This document shows positions 39,315 to 46,922 of a DNA stretch of 64,000 bases, piece after piece. A program made the position numbers and the translations under genes. Source of the stretch: Paenibacillus kribbensis (GTDB lineage: Bacteria; Bacillota; Bacilli; Paenibacillales; Paenibacillaceae); NCBI RefSeq assembly GCF_002240415.1, contig NZ_CP020028.1, forward strand, positions 434,001 to 498,000. The letters are read 5' to 3'. The notes under the pieces were generated by a model that was given only the letters and a program-made list of their open reading frames with translations, made no database searches and was not told the DNA's origin. Position 1 is the stretch's first letter. Each line of letters opens with the position of its first letter.

Positions 39315-41603
39315 ATGACAAAGTTTAATAAAAAAATGATCAACGTGCTGGCAACAGCAACATTGGTTGCTGGTGTAGCAGCTCCAATCGCAGCATTGAC
39401 TGCACCAACTGCAATCCATGCAGCTTCTAGCTACCAATCTCTGAGCACTCCTAGCATTAGCTCCAGTGCACAATCCAATGCTACATTGGGTAGAGCAAAA
39501 GTTAGCATTAGCCAAGCTTCTATCGCTGCTGGCGCATCTTTCACAGTAACATTGCCAAAAGGCTTTGAATTCTCTGGTGCTAATAATGGTGTTGGTCGCG
39601 TAACCACTGCTACTGACTCTACTTATGGTTTGGGTGTATACCTGGATGCACAAGATAACGACGATCCAGAAAACATTCCATCTACTGGATATAATGATGC
39701 TAATGCAGTAGAAGTTACTAAGTTGACTAACAACTCTGCAAAAATAACTTTGAATTTCAGCAACTCCAAAGATAGTGCTGATCTTTACCTGAACTTCGGT
39801 AAAGTTAACGTTACTGGACCTAGCAACGGACCTGTGAAAGTTGCTATTGATGCAGCTTCCGCAAGCGGTTTGACTAGCGGCGAAGTAACAATTGCAAACG
39901 TAGTTTCTTCCGGTCAAGTATCTTTGTCTGTAGCTGATACTGTTTCCAGCGAAGAAAACTTCACTGCAACTTTGAAAGTTAAAGAAGAAACTGCTGGTTC
40001 TTTGGCTAACAACAACAACATTAAATTCAAATTGCCAAGTGGTTTCAAATGGAACACTGCTGGTAATGCAACCGTTCTTTATGGTGATATCGCTTCTGGT
40101 GATGTAATCACTAAAATTGACGGCGACACTTTGACTTTGTCCTTGAAAAACCCAAGCACTAAACAAACATCTTTCCAATTGCCTGTAGAATTCTATGTTG
40201 ATGATGAAACTAGTGCTAAAGAAGGCGATGTTACAGCTAACATTTCCGGTAGCGCAACAACTGACGTTAGCTCCCTCGTAGTTGGTAGCTATGGTCAAAT
40301 CGGTGGTGGCGTTACTGTTGCTACTCCAACAACTATCCTTGCAGGTCATGACGAACAAAAACTTGGCGACATCGTAATTAAAGAAACTGTTGCTAAATCT
40401 TTTGTTAATGGACGTACTGTAACTTTGCGTCTGCCTGAAGGTGCTCGTTGGCAGTCTACTTTTGAAAGCAACAGCCCAGGAAGTAACTTCGTAGGTTCTA
40501 TGGAGAACACTAACGGATTGGGTGGAGCAGATGTTTCTTACACTGACTCTGACAAACGTACTTTGAAACTGACTTTCAAAAACGTTAACAGCACAACTGA
40601 CGCTGGTACCCTGAAACTGAAAAACGTTGAAGTTGCTACACAACCAGGTTTCTCTGGCGATCTGAACGTTGAAGTTGGTGGTAGCCAAGGTCTGAGCGGT
40701 ACTGTTAAGGTTGCAACTGTGAAACAAGCAGTTACTTTGGCTGCTGCTTCCAAACCAACCCTGACAATCGGTCTGGGCGACCAACAAGTTGGCGATATCA
40801 CAATCACTGAAGCTGCTAAAGAAGCTTTCGTTAAGAAAGACGGTAGCCGTGAAGTAATCTTGGAATTGCCAACAGGCGTACGTTTTGCTTCTACTCCAGA
40901 AGTAAAAGTTACAGCTGGTGACGTTAAAGTGAAGAGCGTATCTACTGATACTTACGGCGAAAGCAACAAAGGCCGTCTGAGCTTCTACATCGACAGTGAA
41001 AGTGCTACTCCAAGTACAATCACAATCTCGGCTCCTAAGCTGACTGTTGACCGTACTGTAGCTCAAGGCGACATCGTTGCTAAGCTGAAAGGTAGCGCAG
41101 TTTCTTACACTGCATACAAAGGCGCAACTGATAACACTCAAAACTGGAAAGACAACAACACTGCAGCTGCTGAAGTAGCAATCGCAACTGTTGGAACTCC
41201 GGCTCCAGGTGCTACTAGCACTAAAGCTGTCTTCACACTGGGAAGCACTTCTTACACTGTAGATGGTCAAACTAAAACAGCAGAAGTAGCTCCTTATGCT
41301 GAAAACGGACGCACTTACTTGCCAGTACGTTATGCTGCTGAAGCTCTGGGTGTATCCCCACAAAACATCCTGTTTGACAAAGCAACTTCCACAGTTACCC
41401 TGATCAAAGGTAGCACTGTTGCTCAAATCAAACTGAACACAAACCTGTTGACTGTTAACGGTTCTGTGATTCGTATGGACGTTAAAGCTGTAACTAACAA
41501 AAACCGTACTGTACTGCCAATCTCTTGGGTAGGTAGAGCGCTGGATGCATCCATCAACTACGATGCAACTGCAAAAACAGTTACTGTTGAAAACAACAAG
41601 TAA
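39315..41603 (+). CDS. S-layer-type surface protein with C-terminal stalk (copper amine oxidase N-terminal-like) domain
   Basis: From ATG 39315 the product is 762 residues and begins with a Sec signal peptide (cleavage near AIHA-ASS). An in-frame ATG at 39243 with its own ribosome site would add 24 polar residues. The body holds about four related beta modules, each ending in a motif such as VTLPKGFEF, FKLPSGFKW, LRLPEGARW or LELPTGVRF, spaced about 135-160 residues. The last 120 residues are a stalk domain (GRTYLPVRYAAEALGV and a second half ending TVTVEN). No SLH domain is present. Codon use is extremely biased (GCT, ACT, GTT, AAC, GGT), which indicates very high expression. It is probably an abundant S-layer or wall protein. 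Confidence 0.85.
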   Translation: MTKFNKKMINVLATATLVAGVAAPIAALTAPTAIHAASSYQSLSTPSISSSAQSNATLGRAKVSISQASIAAGASFTVTLPKGFEFSGANNGVGRVTTATDSTYGLGVYLDAQDNDDPENIPSTGYNDANAVEVTKLTNNSAKITLNFSNSKDSADLYLNFGKVNVTGPSNGPVKVAIDAASASGLTSGEVTIANVVSSGQVSLSVADTVSSEENFTATLKVKEETAGSLANNNNIKFKLPSGFKWNTAGNATVLYGDIASGDVITKIDGDTLTLSLKNPSTKQTSFQLPVEFYVDDETSAKEGDVTANISGSATTDVSSLVVGSYGQIGGGVTVATPTTILAGHDEQKLGDIVIKETVAKSFVNGRTVTLRLPEGARWQSTFESNSPGSNFVGSMENTNGLGGADVSYTDSDKRTLKLTFKNVNSTTDAGTLKLKNVEVATQPGFSGDLNVEVGGSQGLSGTVKVATVKQAVTLAAASKPTLTIGLGDQQVGDITITEAAKEAFVKKDGSREVILELPTGVRFASTPEVKVTAGDVKVKSVSTDTYGESNKGRLSFYIDSESATPSTITISAPKLTVDRTVAQGDIVAKLKGSAVSYTAYKGATDNTQNWKDNNTAAAEVAIATVGTPAPGATSTKAVFTLGSTSYTVDGQTKTAEVAPYAENGRTYLPVRYAAEALGVSPQNILFDKATSTVTLIKGSTVAQIKLNTNLLTVNGSVIRMDVKAVTNKNRTVLPISWVGRALDASINYDATAKTVTVENNK

Positions 41604-41640
41604 TTTAAGAGTAGCTCTTTTGAGTTAACTGAATTAGATG

Positions 41641-41674
41641 AGAAGAGGGTTCCTTTTGGAGCCCTTTTCTTTTA
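41641..41674 (+). terminator. Terminator between S-layer-type and TolC-like genes
   Basis: GAAGAGGGTTCC (41642-41653) pairs with GGAGCCCTTTTC (41658-41669) around TTTT, with two G-T pairs, followed by TTTTA. Only about 28 bases separate it from the TolC-like start, and I see no promoter there, so that gene probably depends on read-through. Confidence 0.85.
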
Positions 41675-41702
41675 TTAGCCTTATTGACAAAGGAGAGAAA
41701 TT

Positions 41703-43217
41703 ATGAAACGTTTTGGAGTGGCACTACTGTCCACATTGACTCTTACTTCTACGTTTGCCAGTCTTGCAGGTGCTCAATCAGGTGATATAAAGGTTATTAT
41801 TAACGGTGTAACTCAGCAATATACACAGTCCCCTGTAGTTAGTCAAAATACAACCTTGGTGCCTCTTCGCGGCGTTTTTGAAAGCCTGGGAGCACAAGTG
41901 GAGTGGGATAGCAAAGCTAAAAAAGTAACTGCATCCAAAAATGATGACACGTTAACTTTAAATGTTAGTTCTAAACTTGCCTATAAGAACAGCGCACCTG
42001 TGCAACTGGATGCTGCAACTCAAATTCAAAAAGGCCAAGTATTCGTTCCTTTGCGTTTTGTGAGCCAATCATTAGGCGCCAAAGTAGATTGGAATCAGAC
42101 TACACGAACAGTAACTATTTCAAATCAAGCTAATGGAAGCACTACTGGAGATAGTTTGTCCAGTAAACCTTTAACAGCTCCAGTGACTAAAGTTACTTAT
42201 GACACATACTATAACGATTCTTTGACCTATGATGCTGCAGTTAAACTGGCTATAGCTGATAGCACCTCGGTTAAAACAGGAGAAGTGAATATCGATCAAG
42301 CTGGCAAGATTATGAAGGAAACAGGTAAAAATATTGACTTTGTTCCTGCCGAAGCAGGTGATGAAGCACAAGATAAAGCTTTCAAAGGTTATGCTCAAAC
42401 GAACCTTAATTATGAGGCTGCCAAAAAGAACTTGGAAATGACCAAAGAAGGCATTGAATATAATGTGAAGGATCTTTATAACAAACTTCTTCAAAAGCAA
42501 AATGCCGTTAAACTGGCTGCTTTGAATATTGAAGATGCTGAGCGCAAGCTGAAAGTTGCACAAATTAAAAGAGATAATCAAATGTCGAGTGATTATGAGG
42601 TGACTCAAGCAACCAATCAGTTGACTCAAAATCAAGCTGCTTTAGACAAGGCTAAAAAAGACCTGGATAGTGCGTATGTATCTTTGAATCAAGTGATTGG
42701 TTACAAGCCAGAACAGCGTTACGAATTGAAGGATAAACCTGTTTATTCTGAATTCAAAGATAATGTGGAAACTAAGGTAAGCCAAGTACTTACCAGCAGC
42801 ACGGCTATTTGGTTAAGTGAGCAAAAAGTGGATTTAGCTGAATTGAGCTTGAAGCTCTACAGTTTTAATACTCAAGGAACGACATACGAAGCTCAACAAC
42901 TTGATGTTGAGAAAGCTCAGTATGCTACAGAGGGTACAAAAAGGCAGCTTGAAGAAGCTGTAAGAACGCTCTACAACAACATCAAAGGATTGGAAAGTCA
43001 GTATTCTCAAATTCAAGCTGGTTTGGTGAGTGCTAGAAGCGCAGCAGATATGACTAAAAAGCAATTTGATGTAGGTTTGGCTACTGAACTTCAGGTTTAT
43101 GAGGCTAATCTGAAAGTAACCACTGCTGAACAGCAAGCTGAAGATATAGTTACGAGCATTGATACATTGAAGATGGCTTATAATAAACCGTGGGTTATGC
43201 AAGGCGCTTCTTCTTAA
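41703..43217 (+). CDS. TolC-family (outer membrane efflux-like) protein with N-terminal stalk domains
   Basis: A 504-residue exported protein with a Sec signal peptide (about 1-24, ending LAGA-QSG). Two stalk half-domains follow (NTTLVPLRGVFESLGAQVEW and GQVFVPLRFVSQSLGAKVDW, residues about 40-145). The rest is helical with two outer-membrane-efflux-type repeats: YEVTQATNQLTQNQAALDKA then LNQVIGY, and FDVGLATELQVYEANLKVTT. The linkers between helix pairs (near IDFVPAEAGDEAQDKAF and YSFNTQGTTYEA) are only about 15-20 residues, too short for the membrane beta-strands of Gram-negative TolC. I read it as a TolC alpha-barrel without a beta-barrel, tethered by stalk domains. ATG 41703 follows AAAGGAGAG. 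Confidence 0.85.
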   Translation: MKRFGVALLSTLTLTSTFASLAGAQSGDIKVIINGVTQQYTQSPVVSQNTTLVPLRGVFESLGAQVEWDSKAKKVTASKNDDTLTLNVSSKLAYKNSAPVQLDAATQIQKGQVFVPLRFVSQSLGAKVDWNQTTRTVTISNQANGSTTGDSLSSKPLTAPVTKVTYDTYYNDSLTYDAAVKLAIADSTSVKTGEVNIDQAGKIMKETGKNIDFVPAEAGDEAQDKAFKGYAQTNLNYEAAKKNLEMTKEGIEYNVKDLYNKLLQKQNAVKLAALNIEDAERKLKVAQIKRDNQMSSDYEVTQATNQLTQNQAALDKAKKDLDSAYVSLNQVIGYKPEQRYELKDKPVYSEFKDNVETKVSQVLTSSTAIWLSEQKVDLAELSLKLYSFNTQGTTYEAQQLDVEKAQYATEGTKRQLEEAVRTLYNNIKGLESQYSQIQAGLVSARSAADMTKKQFDVGLATELQVYEANLKVTTAEQQAEDIVTSIDTLKMAYNKPWVMQGASS

Positions 43218-43286
43218 AGCAAGCTAACAATAATACTAATATATAATTATTTTACAGAGGCATGAACCTGCTGTAGGAGGATCAGC

Positions 43287-43862
43287 ATGAAATCACGCTA
43301 CAAAGTATCGTTGGCTGCAGTTTTACTTGGAGGAGGAATTGTTGCAGGCTCCTTAATGAACAACTCAGTCAATGGGGCCTCCAGCTCTGGACAACCAGGT
43401 ACAGCTGATGATCCAGTCGTAACCAAAAGCTATGTTGACCAGAAAATTGCTCAGGCAATCAAAGGTGGAGAATCGGCAAGTAGCACTAAAACGACTACTT
43501 CTGCAGCTCCCACCCCAAATGCCACTTCTAATACAACAACTTCGGGAGCTTCTAGTACAGGCAAAGCTTCTACAACGGTGCAACAGACCGAGGAATTGAA
43601 GGTTGTTGATGTAAAGCCTGGCCAAAAGCTGATTGCCAAAGCTGGAGCGGAATTTATTTTACGTAATGGGTATGCTGTTGTGTATAGTATGGATGCCAGC
43701 GGTGCTATTGATATTACTTCTGGAACGGAAATTGTTCATAATCAGGCTGTTGAAAAAAATCATTTATTATCTTTTCCTAGAGAGGGAAGAGGTATTCAGG
43801 TAAAAGAAGGTCAAAAGTTTGGCCTGGTCGTTATGGTGCGAGGCGGTTATACAGTACAGTAA
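43287..43862 (+). CDS. Secreted or membrane-anchored protein of unknown function
   Basis: A 191-residue protein. A signal peptide or anchor (about 5-27, LAAVLLGGGIVAGSLM) is followed by a short helical segment (VTKSYVDQKIAQAIKGG) and a Ser/Thr/Ala/Pro linker (about 60-105). A compact C-terminal domain of about 85 residues (VKPGQKLIAKAGAEFILRNG to the end) follows. I do not recognise that domain by name. ATG 43287 has AGGAGG 7 bases upstream. It is 69 bases after the TolC-like gene with no terminator between, so it is probably co-transcribed and may act in the same envelope system. Confidence 0.75.
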   Translation: MKSRYKVSLAAVLLGGGIVAGSLMNNSVNGASSSGQPGTADDPVVTKSYVDQKIAQAIKGGESASSTKTTTSAAPTPNATSNTTTSGASSTGKASTTVQQTEELKVVDVKPGQKLIAKAGAEFILRNGYAVVYSMDASGAIDITSGTEIVHNQAVEKNHLLSFPREGRGIQVKEGQKFGLVVMVRGGYTVQ

Positions 43863-43978
43863 ACTGCTCTTGTTCGTAAATACTGCTTGGGATAGCAAAT
43901 TGTTCTTGGCTAATTGAACTCTAATCGCTGCACACTAACCTCATGAAAGACAATACGATGTAATGGAGGGTGTGTACG

Positions 43979-44269
43979 ATGGCGTCAAGAGGTCAAAGAC
44001 AATTAATTCCCGAAAGCCGTGCCAGGTTACATGATTTGAAGTATGAGATCGCTGCTGAGTTTGGACTTCCTGTCTATAACCCTCAATATGCACATATACA
44101 TCCCAACGCTGACAGTGAATTCGCTGCGGAATTGGGAGAGTTTGCGGGAACCGGGAATGTGGCCTGGCGAGATTTGACTTCAAGACAAAACGGTTCTGTG
44201 GGCGGAGAAATTACGAAGCGATTGGTACAATCTGCTGAGCGTAGCTTATCTGAATTTGGTGCATTATAA
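43979..44269 (+). CDS. Alpha/beta-type small acid-soluble spore protein
   Basis: SASPs coat spore DNA and are degraded by GPR at germination. Both family signatures are present: LKYEIAAEFGL (about 18-28, containing the GPR cleavage site) and GSVGGEITKRLVQSAERSL (about 72-90). The 96-residue length is unusual: about 40 residues separate the two motifs, more than in the typical 60-70-residue members. ATG 43979 follows GGAGGG. The flanking genes are unrelated, so it is likely a monocistronic forespore (sigma-G) gene; I did not find a convincing promoter. Confidence 0.88.
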   Translation: MASRGQRQLIPESRARLHDLKYEIAAEFGLPVYNPQYAHIHPNADSEFAAELGEFAGTGNVAWRDLTSRQNGSVGGEITKRLVQSAERSLSEFGAL

Positions 44270-44602
44270 ATTACAATAATCTCTACAAATTCCATAAACG
44301 TAGTAACTTGTGAAGTGAAGCTGTTTGCATGTGACTCAAAAATGATTTACATGCAAACCTATTCCGACTTCGAAGCTTGTAATTAAGCGATATGAATTGA
44401 CACCTTGTTTTAAATAGGATATCATGACATTTGAGGCTTGTACGCAACCTTTTCCTACCGGAAAAGGTTCATTTTTTGTTAATCAGGTGAAAAGATATCT
44501 TCCTGTCATATGCTGGCTTGAAGGTGCCCTGAATAATACCATCATCATGTCAGGATTTCTATATAAATCCTCATGTATTTAAATTATGGGAGGTTGAAGT
44601 TC
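44270..44602 (+). promoter_or_regulatory. metK upstream region: promoter, immediate terminator, structured leader
   Basis: A 10-bp perfect inverted repeat GTTTGCATGT/ACATGCAAAC (44323-44358) follows the SASP gene. A near-consensus promoter, TTGACA (44397-44402), 17 bases, TATCAT (44420-44425), should start transcription near 44432. Only about 14 bases later comes the intrinsic terminator AACCTTTTCC-tacc-GGAAAAGGTT plus T run (44446-44478). Further down AGGATTT/AAATCCT (44552-44571) forms a hairpin just before the metK ribosome site. No SAM-I (S-box) riboswitch is visible. Confidence 0.7.
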
Positions 44603-45805
44603 ATGTCTGTAAAGGGCCGTCATTTGTTCACGTCCGAGTCTGTAACAGAAGGGCATCCAGATAAAATCTGCGATCAGATATCCGATGCTGTATTGGACGC
44701 CTTTTTGGCTAATGACCCTAATGCACGGGTAGCGTGTGAAGTATCGGTAGCTACTGGGCTCGTTCTCGTCATTGGTGAAATCAGCTCCAAATCGGAATAC
44801 GTGGATATTCCATCCATTGTACGAAAAACGATCAAGGAAATTGGCTATACACGTGCGAAGTACGGTTTTGACTACAATACTTGTGCTGTATTGACTTCTT
44901 TAAATGAACAATCTCCGGACATTGCTCAAGGTGTTAATGCCGCCTTGGAGAGCCGTGATCCTGCTGAAGTGGATAAAGAAACAGAAAACATTGGCGCAGG
45001 GGACCAAGGTTTAATGTTTGGTTTTGCTACGAATGAAACCCCTGAGCTGATGCCTTTGCCTATCGCTATGTCTCACCGTATTGCACGACGTTTGTCTGAA
45101 GTGCGTAAGGATGGAACACTCAATTACCTTCGCCCAGACGGTAAAACGCAAGTAACGGTTGAGTATGAGAATGGCAAACCTGTTCGTATTGATGCCATTG
45201 TGGTTTCTACACAGCATGCAGAGGATACGACGTTGGAGCAAATTCAAGCAGACATCAAGGAAAAGGTTATTTTGCCGGTTGTTCCTGCTGAATTGCTGGA
45301 TGAGCAAACCAAATATTACATTAATCCGACGGGACGCTTTGTTATTGGTGGACCTCAAGGAGATGCAGGTCTGACAGGTCGTAAAATCATCGTTGATACG
45401 TATGGTGGTTATGCTCGTCATGGCGGGGGAGCATTCTCCGGCAAGGATCCGACCAAAGTGGACCGCTCCGCTGCTTATGCTGCTCGTTATGTAGCGAAAA
45501 ACCTTGTGGCTGCGGGATTGGCAGACAAGGTAGAAATTCAGCTTGCATATGCCATTGGTGTAGCTACGCCGGTTTCGATTAACGTGGATACATACGGTAC
45601 AGGTAAAGTAAGCGATGAGAAGCTGGTTGAACTGATCCGCAACAACTTTGATCTTCGTCCAGCAGGTATTATTCGCATGCTGGATCTGCGCCGTCCAATC
45701 TACAAGCAAACGGCTGCCTACGGTCACTTTGGCCGTACAGATCTGGATGTACCTTGGGAGAGTGTAGACAAGGCAGAAACATTGAAAGAACAAGCGGGTC
45801 TGTAG
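44603..45805 (+). CDS. metK: S-adenosylmethionine synthetase
   Basis: It makes SAM from methionine and ATP. The 400 residues match the family. Signatures GAGDQG (about 117-122) and GGGAFSGKD (about 262-270) are intact, as is the N-terminal [16 protein letters not shown] 44603 is chosen because GGAGGTTG lies 9 bases upstream and it gives the family N terminus; an in-frame ATG at 44573 would add ten unsupported residues. Confidence 0.98.
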   Translation: MSVKGRHLFTSESVTEGHPDKICDQISDAVLDAFLANDPNARVACEVSVATGLVLVIGEISSKSEYVDIPSIVRKTIKEIGYTRAKYGFDYNTCAVLTSLNEQSPDIAQGVNAALESRDPAEVDKETENIGAGDQGLMFGFATNETPELMPLPIAMSHRIARRLSEVRKDGTLNYLRPDGKTQVTVEYENGKPVRIDAIVVSTQHAEDTTLEQIQADIKEKVILPVVPAELLDEQTKYYINPTGRFVIGGPQGDAGLTGRKIIVDTYGGYARHGGGAFSGKDPTKVDRSAAYAARYVAKNLVAAGLADKVEIQLAYAIGVATPVSINVDTYGTGKVSDEKLVELIRNNFDLRPAGIIRMLDLRRPIYKQTAAYGHFGRTDLDVPWESVDKAETLKEQAGL

Positions 45806-45836
45806 TTCCTCGTATGTTATAAATAAAAGCAATAAA

Positions 45837-45877
45837 CTAAAAAAGACTGCTCATTTACATGAGACAGTCTTTTTTAG
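45837..45877 (+). terminator. Bidirectional terminator after metK
   Basis: CTAAAAAAGACTG (45837-45849) pairs with CAGTCTTTTTTAG (45865-45877), with inner CTC/GAG. It serves metK and the convergent tetR gene. Confidence 0.9.
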
Positions 45878-45968
45878 TTATGTTTCGCAGACTAACTACA
45901 GCAGATTCAGCAAAATTTACTTTATCGGCGTCTGAAAATCTGTTTTAACTGCACCGAATGGTTGGCTA

Positions 45969-46868
45969 TTATTCCGATTCCGGTGCAAGGTCTAATAAAT
46001 TTTTGAGTAAATGGCAAACCTTTTGCAGTTCCTTACGCTGCTCCAAATACGAAAAAAGAGCTTTTAAGAGCCCTTTCTGAGGGCTCGCTTTCAGAGCTTC
46101 TTCCTTTAGTAGAGTGGAAATTTGCTGGTACTCTTGCTTATCCTCCAAACTCCATGAAGACAGAAGTATGCTGTCTTCCAGAGAGTGAAGAAGGACATTG
46201 ATCTGGCGGCCCTGATCGAAGGGATTGCTTATAGTGCTTTCAGGTAACCAGCCTGGACTGCCCCACAAATGATAGACCGAATCAGTACTCTTCAGGCTGG
46301 CAACTAAAGAATTGGATAAGAAGATGATGAATTGCGTAAGATGCTCAATCGTTTCATCGTTCATCCGGTCAGCAAAGAAACGAATATATTCCAATACAAT
46401 ACTTTTGAGCACAAAAGTGATATCCCATGCAGAATCTTCAATCTCGGTTCCGAAAACATCAATCAAGCAGTCGTATACCCATTGATACAACTTGTATTCA
46501 TGTTGTTCGAAGGCGGCATTGAGCTGTTCATTCTGAAAAATGAGCATGGATGGCTCAGGAAGATCCATCATAAGATATACTTTATTTTTAACAAGATTTC
46601 TTAAATAGAGTACAATAAAGTCGTGCAGCTTATCATGAGTAGTGAGATCAGGTTTACTGTAAAGTGCCCGGATATCCTGTTCAATATTTTTCTCCAGGAT
46701 AATGCACATTTCCAGAGGCAGTTCTTCCTTTCTCTGAAAATATTTATAAAAGGATGCCTTTGCCATCCCGCTTTCTTTGGCGATTTCTTCAACAGATGTT
46801 GAATAATAGCCTTTTCTGGAGAACAGCCTAATGGCTGCCTGCAGAATATCATTTTTTTTGCTTTCCAT
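45969..46868 (-). CDS. TetR family transcriptional regulator
   Basis: A 299-residue protein with an N-terminal TetR helix-turn-helix (AIRLFSRKGYYSTSVEEIAKESGMAKASFYKYF, given here as residue range about 12-44). The C-terminal part is longer than in most TetR proteins (about 200 residues) by some 90 residues; the extension looks helical. It is downstream of the RND-adaptor genes on the same strand with a 54-base gap, so it is probably their last cistron. It likely represses the operon at the TTGAAC palindromes near 51501, with a pump substrate as inducer. Confidence 0.9.
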   Translation of the reverse strand: MESKKNDILQAAIRLFSRKGYYSTSVEEIAKESGMAKASFYKYFQRKEELPLEMCIILEKNIEQDIRALYSKPDLTTHDKLHDFIVLYLRNLVKNKVYLMMDLPEPSMLIFQNEQLNAAFEQHEYKLYQWVYDCLIDVFGTEIEDSAWDITFVLKSIVLEYIRFFADRMNDETIEHLTQFIIFLSNSLVASLKSTDSVYHLWGSPGWLPESTISNPFDQGRQINVLLHSLEDSILLSSWSLEDKQEYQQISTLLKEEALKASPQKGLLKALFSYLEQRKELQKVCHLLKNLLDLAPESE

Positions 46869-46922
46869 ACATACTACCCCCTAGGGGCCAATCCGAGAGC
46901 ACGCCGTCTTACTCCATATCTT

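Noticed and set aside
39159..41426. A 755-codon open frame on the minus strand opposite the S-layer-type gene
   Set aside because: It is Ser/Cys/Phe/Tyr-rich, lacks a ribosome site, and arises because the strongly biased codons of the plus-strand gene contain few antisense stops.
41681..41686. TTGACA just before the TolC-like gene as a promoter -35
   Set aside because: A -10 at the right spacing would fall inside the coding start, and none is present; the bases are part of the ribosome-site region.
44430..44602. SAM-I riboswitch before metK
   Set aside because: The conserved S-box core and kink-turn blocks are absent, and the terminator is too close to the promoter for an aptamer.
45011..45832. 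A 273-codon minus-strand frame opposite metK
   Set aside because: Shadow of a highly conserved gene; composition is not protein-like and no ribosome site is present.
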